Assembly (NCBI GenBank): GCA_965228045.1
Contig: OZ245789.1
Span: forward strand, 1,302,001-1,366,000
DNA from: JANQEU01 sp965228045
Lineage (GTDB): Bacteria > Bacteroidota > Bacteroidia > Cytophagales > Cyclobacteriaceae
Reading direction: 5' to 3'
DNA: 64,000 nt
In this document: piece after piece, positions 25,080-34,600 of the stretch
Layout of the letters: every line of letters starts with the position of its first letter
Position numbering within the stretch: the first letter of the stretch is position 1
Notes under the pieces: generated by a model
Databases searched by the model: none
Seen by the model: only the letters and a program-made list of their open reading frames with translations
Told to the model about the DNA's origin: nothing
Position numbers and translations under genes: made by a program

Positions 25080-27575
25080 TCACCGCAAACGTAGGCTATT
25101 TCCAATAACCGAGACCGAACTCAAACTCATAGCCAGCGCCGCAAGCATTGGACTTAGTAGGATACCGAAAAGCGGAAACAGCAGGCCGGCGGCCACAGGA
25201 ATACCAATGGCGTTGTAGAAAAATGCAAAGAACAGGTTTTGTTTAATGTTCTTCATTACTTCCTGGCTTAGTTTTCTGGCTCTCACGATACCATCAAGAT
25301 TACCTTTTACCAGGGTGATGCCAGCGCTTTCAATGGCGACATCGGTGCCGGTACCCATAGCGATTCCAATATTGGATTGGGCGAGAGCGGGAGCATCATT
25401 GATCCCATCACCAGCCATCGCGACAATTTTACCCTGATCCTGAAGTTCCTTCACTTTTTCATATTTCTTTTCAGGAAGCAGATCAGCAAAGTATCCGTCC
25501 AGATTCAATTCTTTCGCCACAAAACCGGCGGTGTTCTCATTATCTCCTGTCAGCATGATCACTTTCAGCCCTTCATCCTGTAGGGACTTAATTGCCTCTG
25601 CTGAAGTTTCCTTAATAGGATCCTGTACGCTAATGTATCCGCAGATATTCTTTTCTGATATCACAAACATGATCGTCTCACCCTGGGATTGACGCATCTC
25701 TATTTCCGATTTTTCAGAATCTGATATCTCAAGATCAAATTCCTGGATCATCGCCATATTCCCAATAGCCACTTCATTGTTTTCTAATCTGCCTTTTACA
25801 CCCTTTCCGGTGATAGAGTCGAAATCGGTGACAGAATTCACTTTTATTTCCCTGGATTTTGCTTCCTCCAGTATGGCCTGAGCCAATGGGTGCTCGCTGT
25901 CTTTCTCGAGGGCCGCAGCTATCTTCAAAATTTCTTCGTCATTAAAACTATCTGACAGCGGTACTACTTCTTTGAACGCTGGTTTACCTTTAGTAAGCGT
26001 GCCCGTCTTGTCCACCACCAGCGTATTGACTTTTTCCATTTCCTCCAGAGCCCTTGCATCTTTGATCAATACACCCTGTCTTGCACCTTTTCCTGTCCCT
26101 ACCATGACCGACATTGGAGTGGCCAAACCAAGTGCGCATGGGCACGCTATGATCAGGACCGTCACAGCGCTGGTGAAGGCGTAGACCAGTGCGGGGCTTG
26201 GTCCCCAGATGCTCCAGGAGATGAACGATATCACTGCTATCGCCACCACCGTGGGCACAAAATAGTATGAGATTTTATCCGCTAATGACTGTATGGGAGC
26301 CTTCGTTCGACTGGCTTTATTGACCATATCAATGATTTGGGACAGCAGTGTTTCATCGCCAACTTTAGAAGCTTTCATCAGAAATGTCCTGTTCCCATTT
26401 ATGGTTCCGCCAATTACCTGATCCCCTTCGGATTTGTCTACTGGTACTGGCTCCCCTGTGATCATGGATTCATCGATGCTACTATTACCTTCGGTTATCT
26501 CTCCATCTACCGGTATTTTTTCACCGGGTTTGATTTTCAGAATGTTATCCAGTTCTATTTCCTCTACTGGGATGGATTTTTCCTCTTCTCCATCCATTAG
26601 GGTTGCTTTGGATGGCACAAGATTTATCAGTTCCCGTATGGAAGAGTTCGTCTGACTGCGTGCCCTTAGCTCCAGCACCTGTCCGAGCATGATGAGTGTC
26701 AGGATCACAGTGGCAGCCTCAAAATACAAGTGCACATGCCCTCCCGCATCTTTGAATTGTTCCGGGAAAATATCAGGCACCAATAATCCTATGATACTGA
26801 AAATATAGGCAGCACCGGATCCCAACATGATCAGGGTCCACATATTGGGAGACTTATTGATGACTGATCGATAGCCCCTCTTGAAAAATTCCCAACAGGC
26901 ATAAAAAACTACAGGTCCGGATAAGATAAATTGTGTCCATCCCCAATAAGTCTTACTCATAATTGCCTCAAAGTTGATACCCACCATATCCCCCATAGCA
27001 ATCACAAAAACGGGAAATGTAAATCCTACGGAAATCCAGAATTTACGAAGCATCTTCCTGTAAGCTTGCTCTTCCTCGGAGTCATCTTCCGAGGCTTCCA
27101 TCGGCTCCAGATCCATTCCGCATTTGGGGCAGGAACCCGGTTCATCCCGTACCACCTCAGGGTGCATCGGACAAGTATATTTCTTTGATGTGGATTTCGA
27201 TTCTTCCTTCACAAGATCCATCCCGCATTTAGGGCAGTCTCCCGGTTCATCATACTTTTTGTCTCCTTCGCAAAGCATAGGGCAATAGTATTTGCCCTTT
27301 CCGGTTTCATTTTTCTTGTGCTTACCGATTTCAGGAAGCGGAGCGGGTTGCTCTACGTGCTCACCGGGCAGATGAATGTCATAGTGTCCACCATTTTCCG
27401 AAAGGGCCTTTTTCATTTTTTCAATTGGAATATGCTCCTTCATCTCAAGGATGGCCTCCTTCTTCTCAAGGTTTACATGGGCATCTTTTACACCCTTAAC
27501 TGAGGACAATACGTTTTCTACATGTGCCTGACATCCCTGGCAAGTCATTCCCGATATCTGGTAAGTATGCTTCAT
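25080..27575 (-). CDS. copA: Copper-translocating P1B-type ATPase
   Basis: 831 residues, inner membrane. Order: HMA domain (1-70) with GMTCQGC (C12, C15); two heavy-metal-binding motifs ending CPKCGMDL (about 95-160); then eight membrane helices. The ion-pathway CPC motif is C478-P479-C480, the phosphorylated D522 is in DKTGTLTKG, the HP motif is in SEHPLAQAI, and the hinge is MAGDGINDAPAL. CPC with these N-terminal domains indicates Cu(I) export to the periplasm. It is the last large gene of the copper operon, next to an HMA-AraC regulator, with a perfect palindrome 24 bp before its start. Confidence 0.96.
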   Translation of the reverse strand: MKHTYQISGMTCQGCQAHVENVLSSVKGVKDAHVNLEKKEAILEMKEHIPIEKMKKALSENGGHYDIHLPGEHVEQPAPLPEIGKHKKNETGKGKYYCPMLCEGDKKYDEPGDCPKCGMDLVKEESKSTSKKYTCPMHPEVVRDEPGSCPKCGMDLEPMEASEDDSEEEQAYRKMLRKFWISVGFTFPVFVIAMGDMVGINFEAIMSKTYWGWTQFILSGPVVFYACWEFFKRGYRSVINKSPNMWTLIMLGSGAAYIFSIIGLLVPDIFPEQFKDAGGHVHLYFEAATVILTLIMLGQVLELRARSQTNSSIRELINLVPSKATLMDGEEEKSIPVEEIELDNILKIKPGEKIPVDGEITEGNSSIDESMITGEPVPVDKSEGDQVIGGTINGNRTFLMKASKVGDETLLSQIIDMVNKASRTKAPIQSLADKISYYFVPTVVAIAVISFISWSIWGPSPALVYAFTSAVTVLIIACPCALGLATPMSVMVGTGKGARQGVLIKDARALEEMEKVNTLVVDKTGTLTKGKPAFKEVVPLSDSFNDEEILKIAAALEKDSEHPLAQAILEEAKSREIKVNSVTDFDSITGKGVKGRLENNEVAIGNMAMIQEFDLEISDSEKSEIEMRQSQGETIMFVISEKNICGYISVQDPIKETSAEAIKSLQDEGLKVIMLTGDNENTAGFVAKELNLDGYFADLLPEKKYEKVKELQDQGKIVAMAGDGINDAPALAQSNIGIAMGTGTDVAIESAGITLVKGNLDGIVRARKLSQEVMKNIKQNLFFAFFYNAIGIPVAAGLLFPLFGILLSPMLAALAMSLSSVSVIGNSLRLR

Positions 27576-27599
27576 AATCGCAATATTTAATGATACAAA

Positions 27600-27624
27600 T
27601 ATCCGATCAGAGACGGATCGGATA
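27600..27624. promoter_or_regulatory. Perfect 9-bp palindrome before copA, probable operator
   Basis: TATCCGATC (27600-27608), spacer AGAGACG, GATCGGATA (27616-27624). It lies between the HMA-AraC regulator gene and copA, 24 bp upstream of the copA ATG. Its left end overlaps a one-mismatch -7 box (GATATTTG read on the minus strand, 27596-27603). Dyad symmetry overlapping a promoter suggests a metal-responsive operator that gives copA its own control inside the operon. A transcriptional pause hairpin is the alternative. Confidence 0.55.
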
Positions 27625-27646
27625 CTGTCATAATTCCGGATTTGAT

Positions 27647-28207
27647 TTACACAATTTTGTCCAGTGACTTTCTGGGCTGGGATTGGTCTTCCCTGAATTC
27701 GGACATGCTCAGCCCTGTGGACTGCTTAAAGTGTCTTGACAGGTGGTTGATACCGGAATAGTCCAGCAGATAGGCAATTTCCGTGAAGGAATGTTGTCCA
27801 AGCTGGATAAGTTCTTTTGCTTTTTCGATTTTCAGTTGCAGGAAGTATTTTTCTATGGTAATTCCCTCGTGCCGGGAAAAACTCCTGCTAAGTGAGCTAT
27901 AATCCCTACCTATCTCTCTTGAAATCAATTCGGACAATTTGACTCCCGGATCAAGTGGTAGCTCTGCGGCTATCCTGATCAGTTGTGCTTTTATCTTTTC
28001 ACAAAGAACAGAATCAGGAGCTGAAACAAGTTCAAATCCGTGACGACCAAAAACTTGTTTCAGTTCTTCAGAGTTCAGGTTGTGGTCTTCAACCACAACC
28101 TCCCCCAGTTTCATCTGAACTACCTTCACACCAGCATCTTCAAGGCCCTTTTGGAGCACTAGTTTACACCGGTCACATACCATGTTTTTAACGTGAAGGA
28201 CTTGCAT
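27647..28207 (-). CDS. HMA-domain/AraC helix-turn-helix fusion regulator
   Basis: 186 residues. The N-terminal 65 residues form a heavy-metal-associated fold with MVCDRC (C11, C14), the Cu(I)-binding pair of chaperones. The C-terminal part has AraC-type DNA-binding helices: LSELISREIGRDYSSLSRSF and FTEIAYLLDYSGINHLSRHF. The fusion suggests direct metal sensing by an AraC-type activator or repressor. It sits between the DUF3347 gene (8-bp gap) and copA. The candidate target is the palindrome just downstream. Confidence 0.88.
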   Translation of the reverse strand: MQVLHVKNMVCDRCKLVLQKGLEDAGVKVVQMKLGEVVVEDHNLNSEELKQVFGRHGFELVSAPDSVLCEKIKAQLIRIAAELPLDPGVKLSELISREIGRDYSSLSRSFSRHEGITIEKYFLQLKIEKAKELIQLGQHSFTEIAYLLDYSGINHLSRHFKQSTGLSMSEFREDQSQPRKSLDKIV

Positions 28208-28215
28208 ATTTAAAA

Positions 28216-28659
28216 TTACTCAATTTTATCTTCGACTTTGCCGCAGGTCAGCATCATATCACCGTAGTACGGATTTCTGATCTCTTCAGAAAGACTAAGC
28301 CAGTTGGCTCCTTTGTTGTTAAAAGCCATAGGACAGTATTGTACGAAAAGAGTTTGATCAGATCCGTTTGCCTTGATTGATACTATTAACTCGTCTGTAA
28401 GTGTTTTGAATGCCGTTCTTTGAACCTTGATGTCATTGTTTGAGACCATGGTTTTGGCAGCATTGACGATCTTGTCGTCCATTTTCTCCTTTTGGGCTGT
28501 AGCCAAAAAAGAAGCGGCAGCCTGCTTAGTTGCCTTGGTATCTGACTGTACCAATGCATCTTTCACGGCCATATAGTCGGATACTACCTGGTCCTGAGCC
28601 ATGGCACTGGTACCTATTAAAACAAGGATCAAAAGGGCAATTGAATGTAACGATTTCAT
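28216..28659 (-). CDS. DUF3347 periplasmic protein
   Basis: 147 residues with a signal peptide (SIALLILVLIGTSAMAQ). It is a four-helix-type DUF3347 domain ending QYCPMAFNNKGANWLSLSEE and MLTCGKVEDKIE; the Cys and Met residues of CPMAF and MLTCG are likely copper ligands. It is a paralogue of the C-terminal domain of the CusB encoded 44 bp upstream. By family context it is a periplasmic copper-binding or CusB-associated protein. Confidence 0.85.
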   Translation of the reverse strand: MKSLHSIALLILVLIGTSAMAQDQVVSDYMAVKDALVQSDTKATKQAAASFLATAQKEKMDDKIVNAAKTMVSNNDIKVQRTAFKTLTDELIVSIKANGSDQTLFVQYCPMAFNNKGANWLSLSEEIRNPYYGDMMLTCGKVEDKIE

Positions 28660-28703
28660 ATTGTTCTGTTTTTATTAACTATTATGGATTGATTTTAATT
28701 TCA

Positions 28704-30443
28704 TTAATTAAGTTCTTCTTCTACGTTACCGCAGGTCAGCATTTCATTGCCGAAATAGGGATTGAGAATTTCCTCTGAGTCACTAAGCCAAAAGGCACCT
28801 TCGAAGTCAAAAGCCATCGGGCAGAATTGACGGTAACCATTTGTTTGTACATCGAATTTTTTGATGGTATGATAAAGCTGGTCGCTCAGGGGCGAGAAAA
28901 CAGCTCTAAGCTTTTCTATCTCATCATGCTCCCTAAGCAATGCTATACTTGCTTCTAACACCACCAGATCCTTCATCCATTGATGATGAGCTTCGCCATG
29001 GGCCAGGCTCATATCCACACTTTTTACGGAGTTGGCAAAAGCAGGTAGTGAGGAGCTTACAGCTGCTGGGTCGGATGCTATGAAGGCGTCTTTAAGTGGA
29101 ATGTAGTTTTCGAAGATATCCTGAATTTGTCTTTTGAAAACATCACCAACATCGAGTGTTCCTTCGTGGATGTTGATTTCCGGAAGACTGATCTCCGATT
29201 CCATCTCGTCCATGTTCATATCGGGGGACATCATGCTGGGTTTGCCCTCCAGTTGTGCTGCGGCGTCAATGCTAAACGTGCCGCTTATGGCAATCTCTTC
29301 ATCGGGTTGGAGGCCTTCCTCCACTACATAGGCATCTCCCAGATTAGGGCCAAGAATCACTTCCCTCAGTGAAAAACTGATTTCCGAGTCTGACTCGTTC
29401 TTCACATACACCACTGATCTCTTGCCGGTCCACATAACTGCCGATTTGGGTACAATCAGCTGACTTGCTCCTAAAACGTTGGTTTCGAGGCTCCCGGTCA
29501 CAAACATGCCGGGTTTTAAAAGCTGATCTTCGTTGTTTACTTCAAGACGAGCACGGGTTATCCTGGTCTTTGGGTTTACCGTAGGATCTATAAAAGAGAT
29601 TACCCCGCTGAAAGTCTTGCCTGGTATGGCCTGCGCAGTGAAATCAATTTTGTCACCTTTCTTAAGCCAGCCAAGATCATTTTCATACACTTCCAGAATG
29701 ACCCAAACCGAGTACAAATTAGCTATTTCATAAAGCGGCGAGCCATTTTTTACATAGTCACCTTCATTCACAATTTTCTTTTGGATATATCCGGAGGTTT
29801 CTGCCGCGACAGGAAATTGCTCAACTTCCTCGCCATTGGCTATGATCTGATCTATTGTACTATCAGAAAGTTTCCATTTCTGCAGCTTTGCTCTGGCTGC
29901 CTGGTAAATTTCCGGTTGTTTTTCCCGTGCGCTGTATGCTTGAAGTAATTCGGACTGTGCAGTCACCAGTTCAGGAGAATAGAGCGTGGCAGTGGTACTT
30001 CCCCTGGAGACATATTCACCGGTAAAATTAACTGCCAGGTCCTCAATCCTACCAGGAATATGAGCAGCCTGCGTGAATACCTTCCTTTCGTCTACTTCAA
30101 CCTTCCCTGTCAGTCTTACAGTTTTGGTCAGTCCTCCACTTTCGAGTTTTAGAGTCCGGATATTTGCGAGTTTCATGGCACTTTCGGTCATGCTGACGGC
30201 ATCAGGATCCAGCCCGCCACTTTCGCCTACAGGAACCAGTGCCATCCCGCAGATGGGACAGTTTCCCGGCTCGTTTTGTCTTATCTGAGGATGCATGCTG
30301 CAGGTATATTCAGTTGTCTCATCATGCTGGTGAGTCATCTCCGTGTTACTTCCCGAAGGTTTAATAAACCATCCCAGCGCGATACCTGCCACAAGTATCA
30401 GCGTCATCAAGAGATATTTGTTTTTAAAAATCTTTTCCATCAT
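28704..30443 (-). CDS. cusB: CusB-like RND periplasmic adaptor with N-terminal metal motif and C-terminal DUF3347
   Basis: 579 residues. One membrane anchor (about 8-27); a heavy-metal-binding motif from YTCSMHPQ (C48) to CPICGMALVPVG; then an adaptor core with barrel-sandwich, alpha hairpin and beta-barrel domains (about 95-410); and a DUF3347 domain from about 435 ending CPMAFDFEGAFWLS and MLTCGNVEEELN. The adaptor joins CusA to CusC across the periplasm and transfers Cu(I). The 8-bp gap to cusC and position in the operon support the assignment. The extra domain at each end makes it longer than E. coli CusB (about 400 residues). Confidence 0.93.
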   Translation of the reverse strand: MMEKIFKNKYLLMTLILVAGIALGWFIKPSGSNTEMTHQHDETTEYTCSMHPQIRQNEPGNCPICGMALVPVGESGGLDPDAVSMTESAMKLANIRTLKLESGGLTKTVRLTGKVEVDERKVFTQAAHIPGRIEDLAVNFTGEYVSRGSTTATLYSPELVTAQSELLQAYSAREKQPEIYQAARAKLQKWKLSDSTIDQIIANGEEVEQFPVAAETSGYIQKKIVNEGDYVKNGSPLYEIANLYSVWVILEVYENDLGWLKKGDKIDFTAQAIPGKTFSGVISFIDPTVNPKTRITRARLEVNNEDQLLKPGMFVTGSLETNVLGASQLIVPKSAVMWTGKRSVVYVKNESDSEISFSLREVILGPNLGDAYVVEEGLQPDEEIAISGTFSIDAAAQLEGKPSMMSPDMNMDEMESEISLPEINIHEGTLDVGDVFKRQIQDIFENYIPLKDAFIASDPAAVSSSLPAFANSVKSVDMSLAHGEAHHQWMKDLVVLEASIALLREHDEIEKLRAVFSPLSDQLYHTIKKFDVQTNGYRQFCPMAFDFEGAFWLSDSEEILNPYFGNEMLTCGNVEEELN

Positions 30444-30451
30444 TATCAGTA

Positions 30452-31672
30452 TTATAGGTCTACGGCCAACAGGTATTCTAAATCGGCCTTATGACTCAAA
30501 ATATTTTTATTACTATCCACAAGTTTTGTTTGATAATCAAGGATCTGATTCTGGATCATAAGCAGGTCATTCAGATCGCTCGTGCCGTTTCTAAAAGCAG
30601 CTAGTTCAAGATCCCTGATTCTTCTGGTTTCCTCCATTTGGGTTTCGTACAGGGTTTTCAAATCCGATTCACGGTCCAGCCTGTATTTTGTCTTGGCATA
30701 TTCGGAGTACAGACTGTTATACATTTCACTTATTCTATCCACATAGCTTGCCTGCATGATTTCATTTTCCTCAAGAGCGGCTGTATATTTTTTTCGAAAA
30801 ATGGGAAGTGATATTGATACCATAGGCATGACCACGTCACGACCATTATCCTCGACTGCCATGTCATTCCTTTCAGAAACAATGACATAGTCGATACCTG
30901 CTCCTATTTTGGGCAACGATTGTTTTTGAATGACCTCCTCTGAGAGTCTGTAAACTTCCTGTTGATGTCTAAGAGCCACTAGTTTCGGAATCTGATCTCC
31001 CTGGAATTCCGGAATAGAGTCTGTCGTAGTTTCAACTTTGAATGAAGTACTCACATTTGTCGAATCCGGCTGATTGACCGTTCTGTTGAGTTCAATAACC
31101 AGCGGTTCTTCCCCGGATTCAAGGATCTCAATTTCGGTAAGCTGTTCATTTATTTTCAGTTCAATTTTGAGAACATCCGCCAGTGAGGCTTTGTTGTTTT
31201 CGAATTGGGAGGTGGTCAGCGTCTTCCAGGATTTCAATATTTCCAGGTTTGATTTTCGCACTTCGATTTTTTGGCGCAAAGCCTCCAGCTCGAAATAAGT
31301 CTTCGCAACCTGTCGGCCAAGGTCATTTCGGGCATCAAGAAATTCCTGAAATACCCACTCGGCCTTAATGGCTTCCACATTGCCTCGTAATTTCAAGGTG
31401 CCAAACCATGGAAACTTTTGGCTCAGGGATATTCTAGCCCTTTGGGGACCCACCCTGGTTTCCACCGGAGATATAAAATAGCCAAAGCTAAGCGTGGGAT
31501 CGGCAAGTTTATTAACCTGGTTAACCCTGGTCATAGCTGCCTCAAATTGCTTGTATCTAGCCTGCAGACCGGGGTTATTTTTATAGGCAATGGCTTTCAG
31601 AGAATCCAATTCCTGGGCCACAGAGACGAATCCAAGCAGCAGCAGTATGCATACGATCACACCTCTGTTCAT
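30452..31672 (-). CDS. cusC: TolC-family outer-membrane efflux protein (CusC-like)
   Basis: 406 residues with a signal peptide (MNRGVIVCILLLLGFVSVAQ). Two outer-membrane efflux repeats are rich in long helices, as in TolC (for example NLEILKSWKTLTTSQFENNK and ELAAFRNGTSDLNDLLMIQN). It is the outer channel of the copper RND pump. The start overlaps the cusA stop by 4 bp. Confidence 0.92.
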   Translation of the reverse strand: MNRGVIVCILLLLGFVSVAQELDSLKAIAYKNNPGLQARYKQFEAAMTRVNQVNKLADPTLSFGYFISPVETRVGPQRARISLSQKFPWFGTLKLRGNVEAIKAEWVFQEFLDARNDLGRQVAKTYFELEALRQKIEVRKSNLEILKSWKTLTTSQFENNKASLADVLKIELKINEQLTEIEILESGEEPLVIELNRTVNQPDSTNVSTSFKVETTTDSIPEFQGDQIPKLVALRHQQEVYRLSEEVIQKQSLPKIGAGIDYVIVSERNDMAVEDNGRDVVMPMVSISLPIFRKKYTAALEENEIMQASYVDRISEMYNSLYSEYAKTKYRLDRESDLKTLYETQMEETRRIRDLELAAFRNGTSDLNDLLMIQNQILDYQTKLVDSNKNILSHKADLEYLLAVDL

Positions 31673-34600
31673 GATTGTAGTTTTTTAATTTTTAATTCTT
31701 CCCTGGCTCCATACAGCACCGGCACCAGGAAGATGCTGATCAGTGCGAATGCCATCCCGCCAAAGGTTGGGATCGCCATGGGGACCATAATGTCGGCTCC
31801 TCTTCCGGTAGAAGTCAGTACCGGTAGCAGCGCGATCATGGTGGTGCTGACGGTCATCAAAGCCGGTTTTACCCGTTTGAGTCCGGCATCAATGACTGAT
31901 TCCCTGACCTGGTCAATGTCTTCCGGTTTGTTTTGAGTAAAACTCTGGTCCAGATACGTTGCAATAAGTACGCCGTCATCCGTTGCGATCCCAAATAGGG
32001 CGATAAATCCGACCCAAACCGCTACACTCAGATAGACGGTTTTCATCTGAAACAGGTCACGCAGATTGGCACCTAAAAAGTTGAAATCAGCAAACCATCC
32101 CTGTCCATAGAGCCATATCATCACAAATCCGCCTGAGAATGCCAGCAATACTCCGCTGAAGATCATAAGTGATGTGGAAAGAGAACGGAACTGCAGGTAG
32201 AGAATCAACAAAATTGTTAAAAGGACAATCGGAACGATAATGGAAAGTCTGGCCTCGGCACGCACCTGATTCTCATAGCTGCCGCTAAACTTGTAGCTCA
32301 CACCTGAAGGTAAGGTCAGTGCCCCTGATTCAATAGCTCCCTCAATCTCTCGTCGGGCATCCTGAACGGTAGTGACTTCCGAGAAACCACTTTTTCTATC
32401 AAAAAGTACATAACCCACCAGGAAAGTCTCTTCACTTCGGATCATTTGGGGGCCACGAACGTAATTGATGTCAGCGATCAGCTCCAATGGGATCTGGGCT
32501 CCTGATGGTGTTCCAATCAGGATCTTTCTGATCGCATCAGGGTCGTCTCTTAGTTCCCGGGGATACCGCACTCTTACAGGAAACCGCTCCCGGCCCTCGA
32601 CAGTCGAGGTGATCTGCATTCCACCGATGGCCGTTTCAATGGTCTGTTGAACGTCCTCAATGTGCAGTCCGTACCTACCGATCTCCCTTCTGTTGATTTC
32701 TATTTCAAGATAGGGTTTACCAACAATCCTGTCAGCAAATACTGCTTCCGATTTCACCGATGGGACAGTTTTGAGAATTTCCTCGAGTTGAAGCCCCACT
32801 GCTTCAATAGTTTTCAAATCCGGGCCGTAAACTTTGATGCCCATAGGTGCTCTCATGCCAGTTTGCAGCATGACGAGCCTGGTTTCGATCGGCTGGAGTT
32901 TTGGGGCGGAGGTTACACCGGGGATTTTAGTCACTTTCACGATTTCGTTCCAGATATCATCAGGAGATTGTATACGAGGACGCCAATTCCTAAAATATTG
33001 ACCCCGGTTATCTTTAATCAGCAGGGAGGCGTCCATCCCACGTTCAAGGATTTCCTGGTTAGAGAAGGACTCATCTGTAACCGTCAGAAATTTGCCGTCA
33101 GCATCCACTTTGTAGCGGATCCTGTGACCTTTTTCGTCCAAAGCGTACTCGGGTTTATAGTTGATTACGTTCTCAAACATGGAGATGGGTGCAGGATCAA
33201 GAGCTGATTCCACCCTTCCCAGTTTTCCCACAGTATTGGAAACTTCTGGAATGGCAGAGATAAGCATATCCAGTTGTCCTACCACATTAAGGTTGAATGT
33301 CATTCCCGAATGAGGCATGGAGGTTGGCATTAAAAGAAAGCTGCCTTCATCCAGGGCAGGCATAAATTCCTTTCCGATACCAGGCAATGCAGCATCCAGG
33401 TCATCCCATAATGCCGTCTGTTCGATTGTCTTGAACAAGGGAGGTAGAAAACCGAATACACGACTAAACCCAAGCCAGATATTGGCTCCCAATAGGACGA
33501 TCAATACCGGCGCCACCATGAAAAGTATTTTATTCTCCAGGCACCATTTCAGTATATGTCGATAATAGTGTTCCAGTAAGGAGAAAAAGCCGAGAATCGA
33601 ACCGACTAATATCCCTACAAAAAGCACATTCATAAAAAGGCTGTTGTCCGCGCCTAATGGCAACCAGTATTTGGCCAGAAGCCAGATGACAACGAAGGCA
33701 GAGACAATAATCTCAAGATTGTCCAATGCTTTCTTTAGAAATACGTTCTTAATGCTTTCAAAAACATTGAGTCGCTTAAGCAGAAAAAGACTTCCAAGTA
33801 AAATCAGTAGAATTGAAACTAGCCAGTAACCGAAGAACGCTACAACTATCCCCGCGATCACTGCTACCGAATTAATCAGGATAGATGTCTTTTTGTTGTT
33901 GGTTTTGAATCCAAATAACCAGTAAGCCAGGGTAGGAAGGATCAACAATGTGACGATCAAAGCAGCTATCAGGGCAAATGTTTTCGTATAAGCCAGGGGT
34001 CCGAAAAGTTTCCCTTCAGCTCCCTCAAGGGTGAAAACAGGTATGAAGCTGACGATTGTGGTAGATACCGCTGTCAGGATGGCGGAGGAAACTTCCGAGG
34101 CACCTCGATAAAGCACCTTCACCAACGGTTCATCCTGGTTATTTTGCTGTAAATGCCGAATGATATTTTCTGACAAAATGATGCCCAGGTCTATCATAGT
34201 ACCGATGGCTATCGCGATTCCGGAAAGGGCTACGATGTTGGCATCCACATCGAAGTATTTCATAAAGACAAAAACCAGAAGCACGGATACCGGTAATAGA
34301 CTTGAGATCAGGATAGATGCTCTCAAATTGTAGACCATGACGATTACCACGAGAATGGCGATCAGAATCTCCAGCGATAATGCCTCTTCCAGGGTGCCGA
34401 GTGTCTCGTAGATGAGCGTTGAGCGGTCATAAAACGGCACTATCGTAAGTTGACTTACTGTACCGTCCTGAAGTATTTTCTGAGGTAATCCTGCCGAAAT
34501 TTCAGAGATGCGCTCTTTTACATTATTGATCACCTGCAGAGGATTGGCGCCATACCGGGCTACTACCACACCGCCGACAACTTCCGCACCACCTTTATCC

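Noticed and set aside
32647..33207. Plus-strand frame of 186 residues opposite cusA
   Set aside because: Antisense to a well-conserved pump domain and without any recognisable feature.
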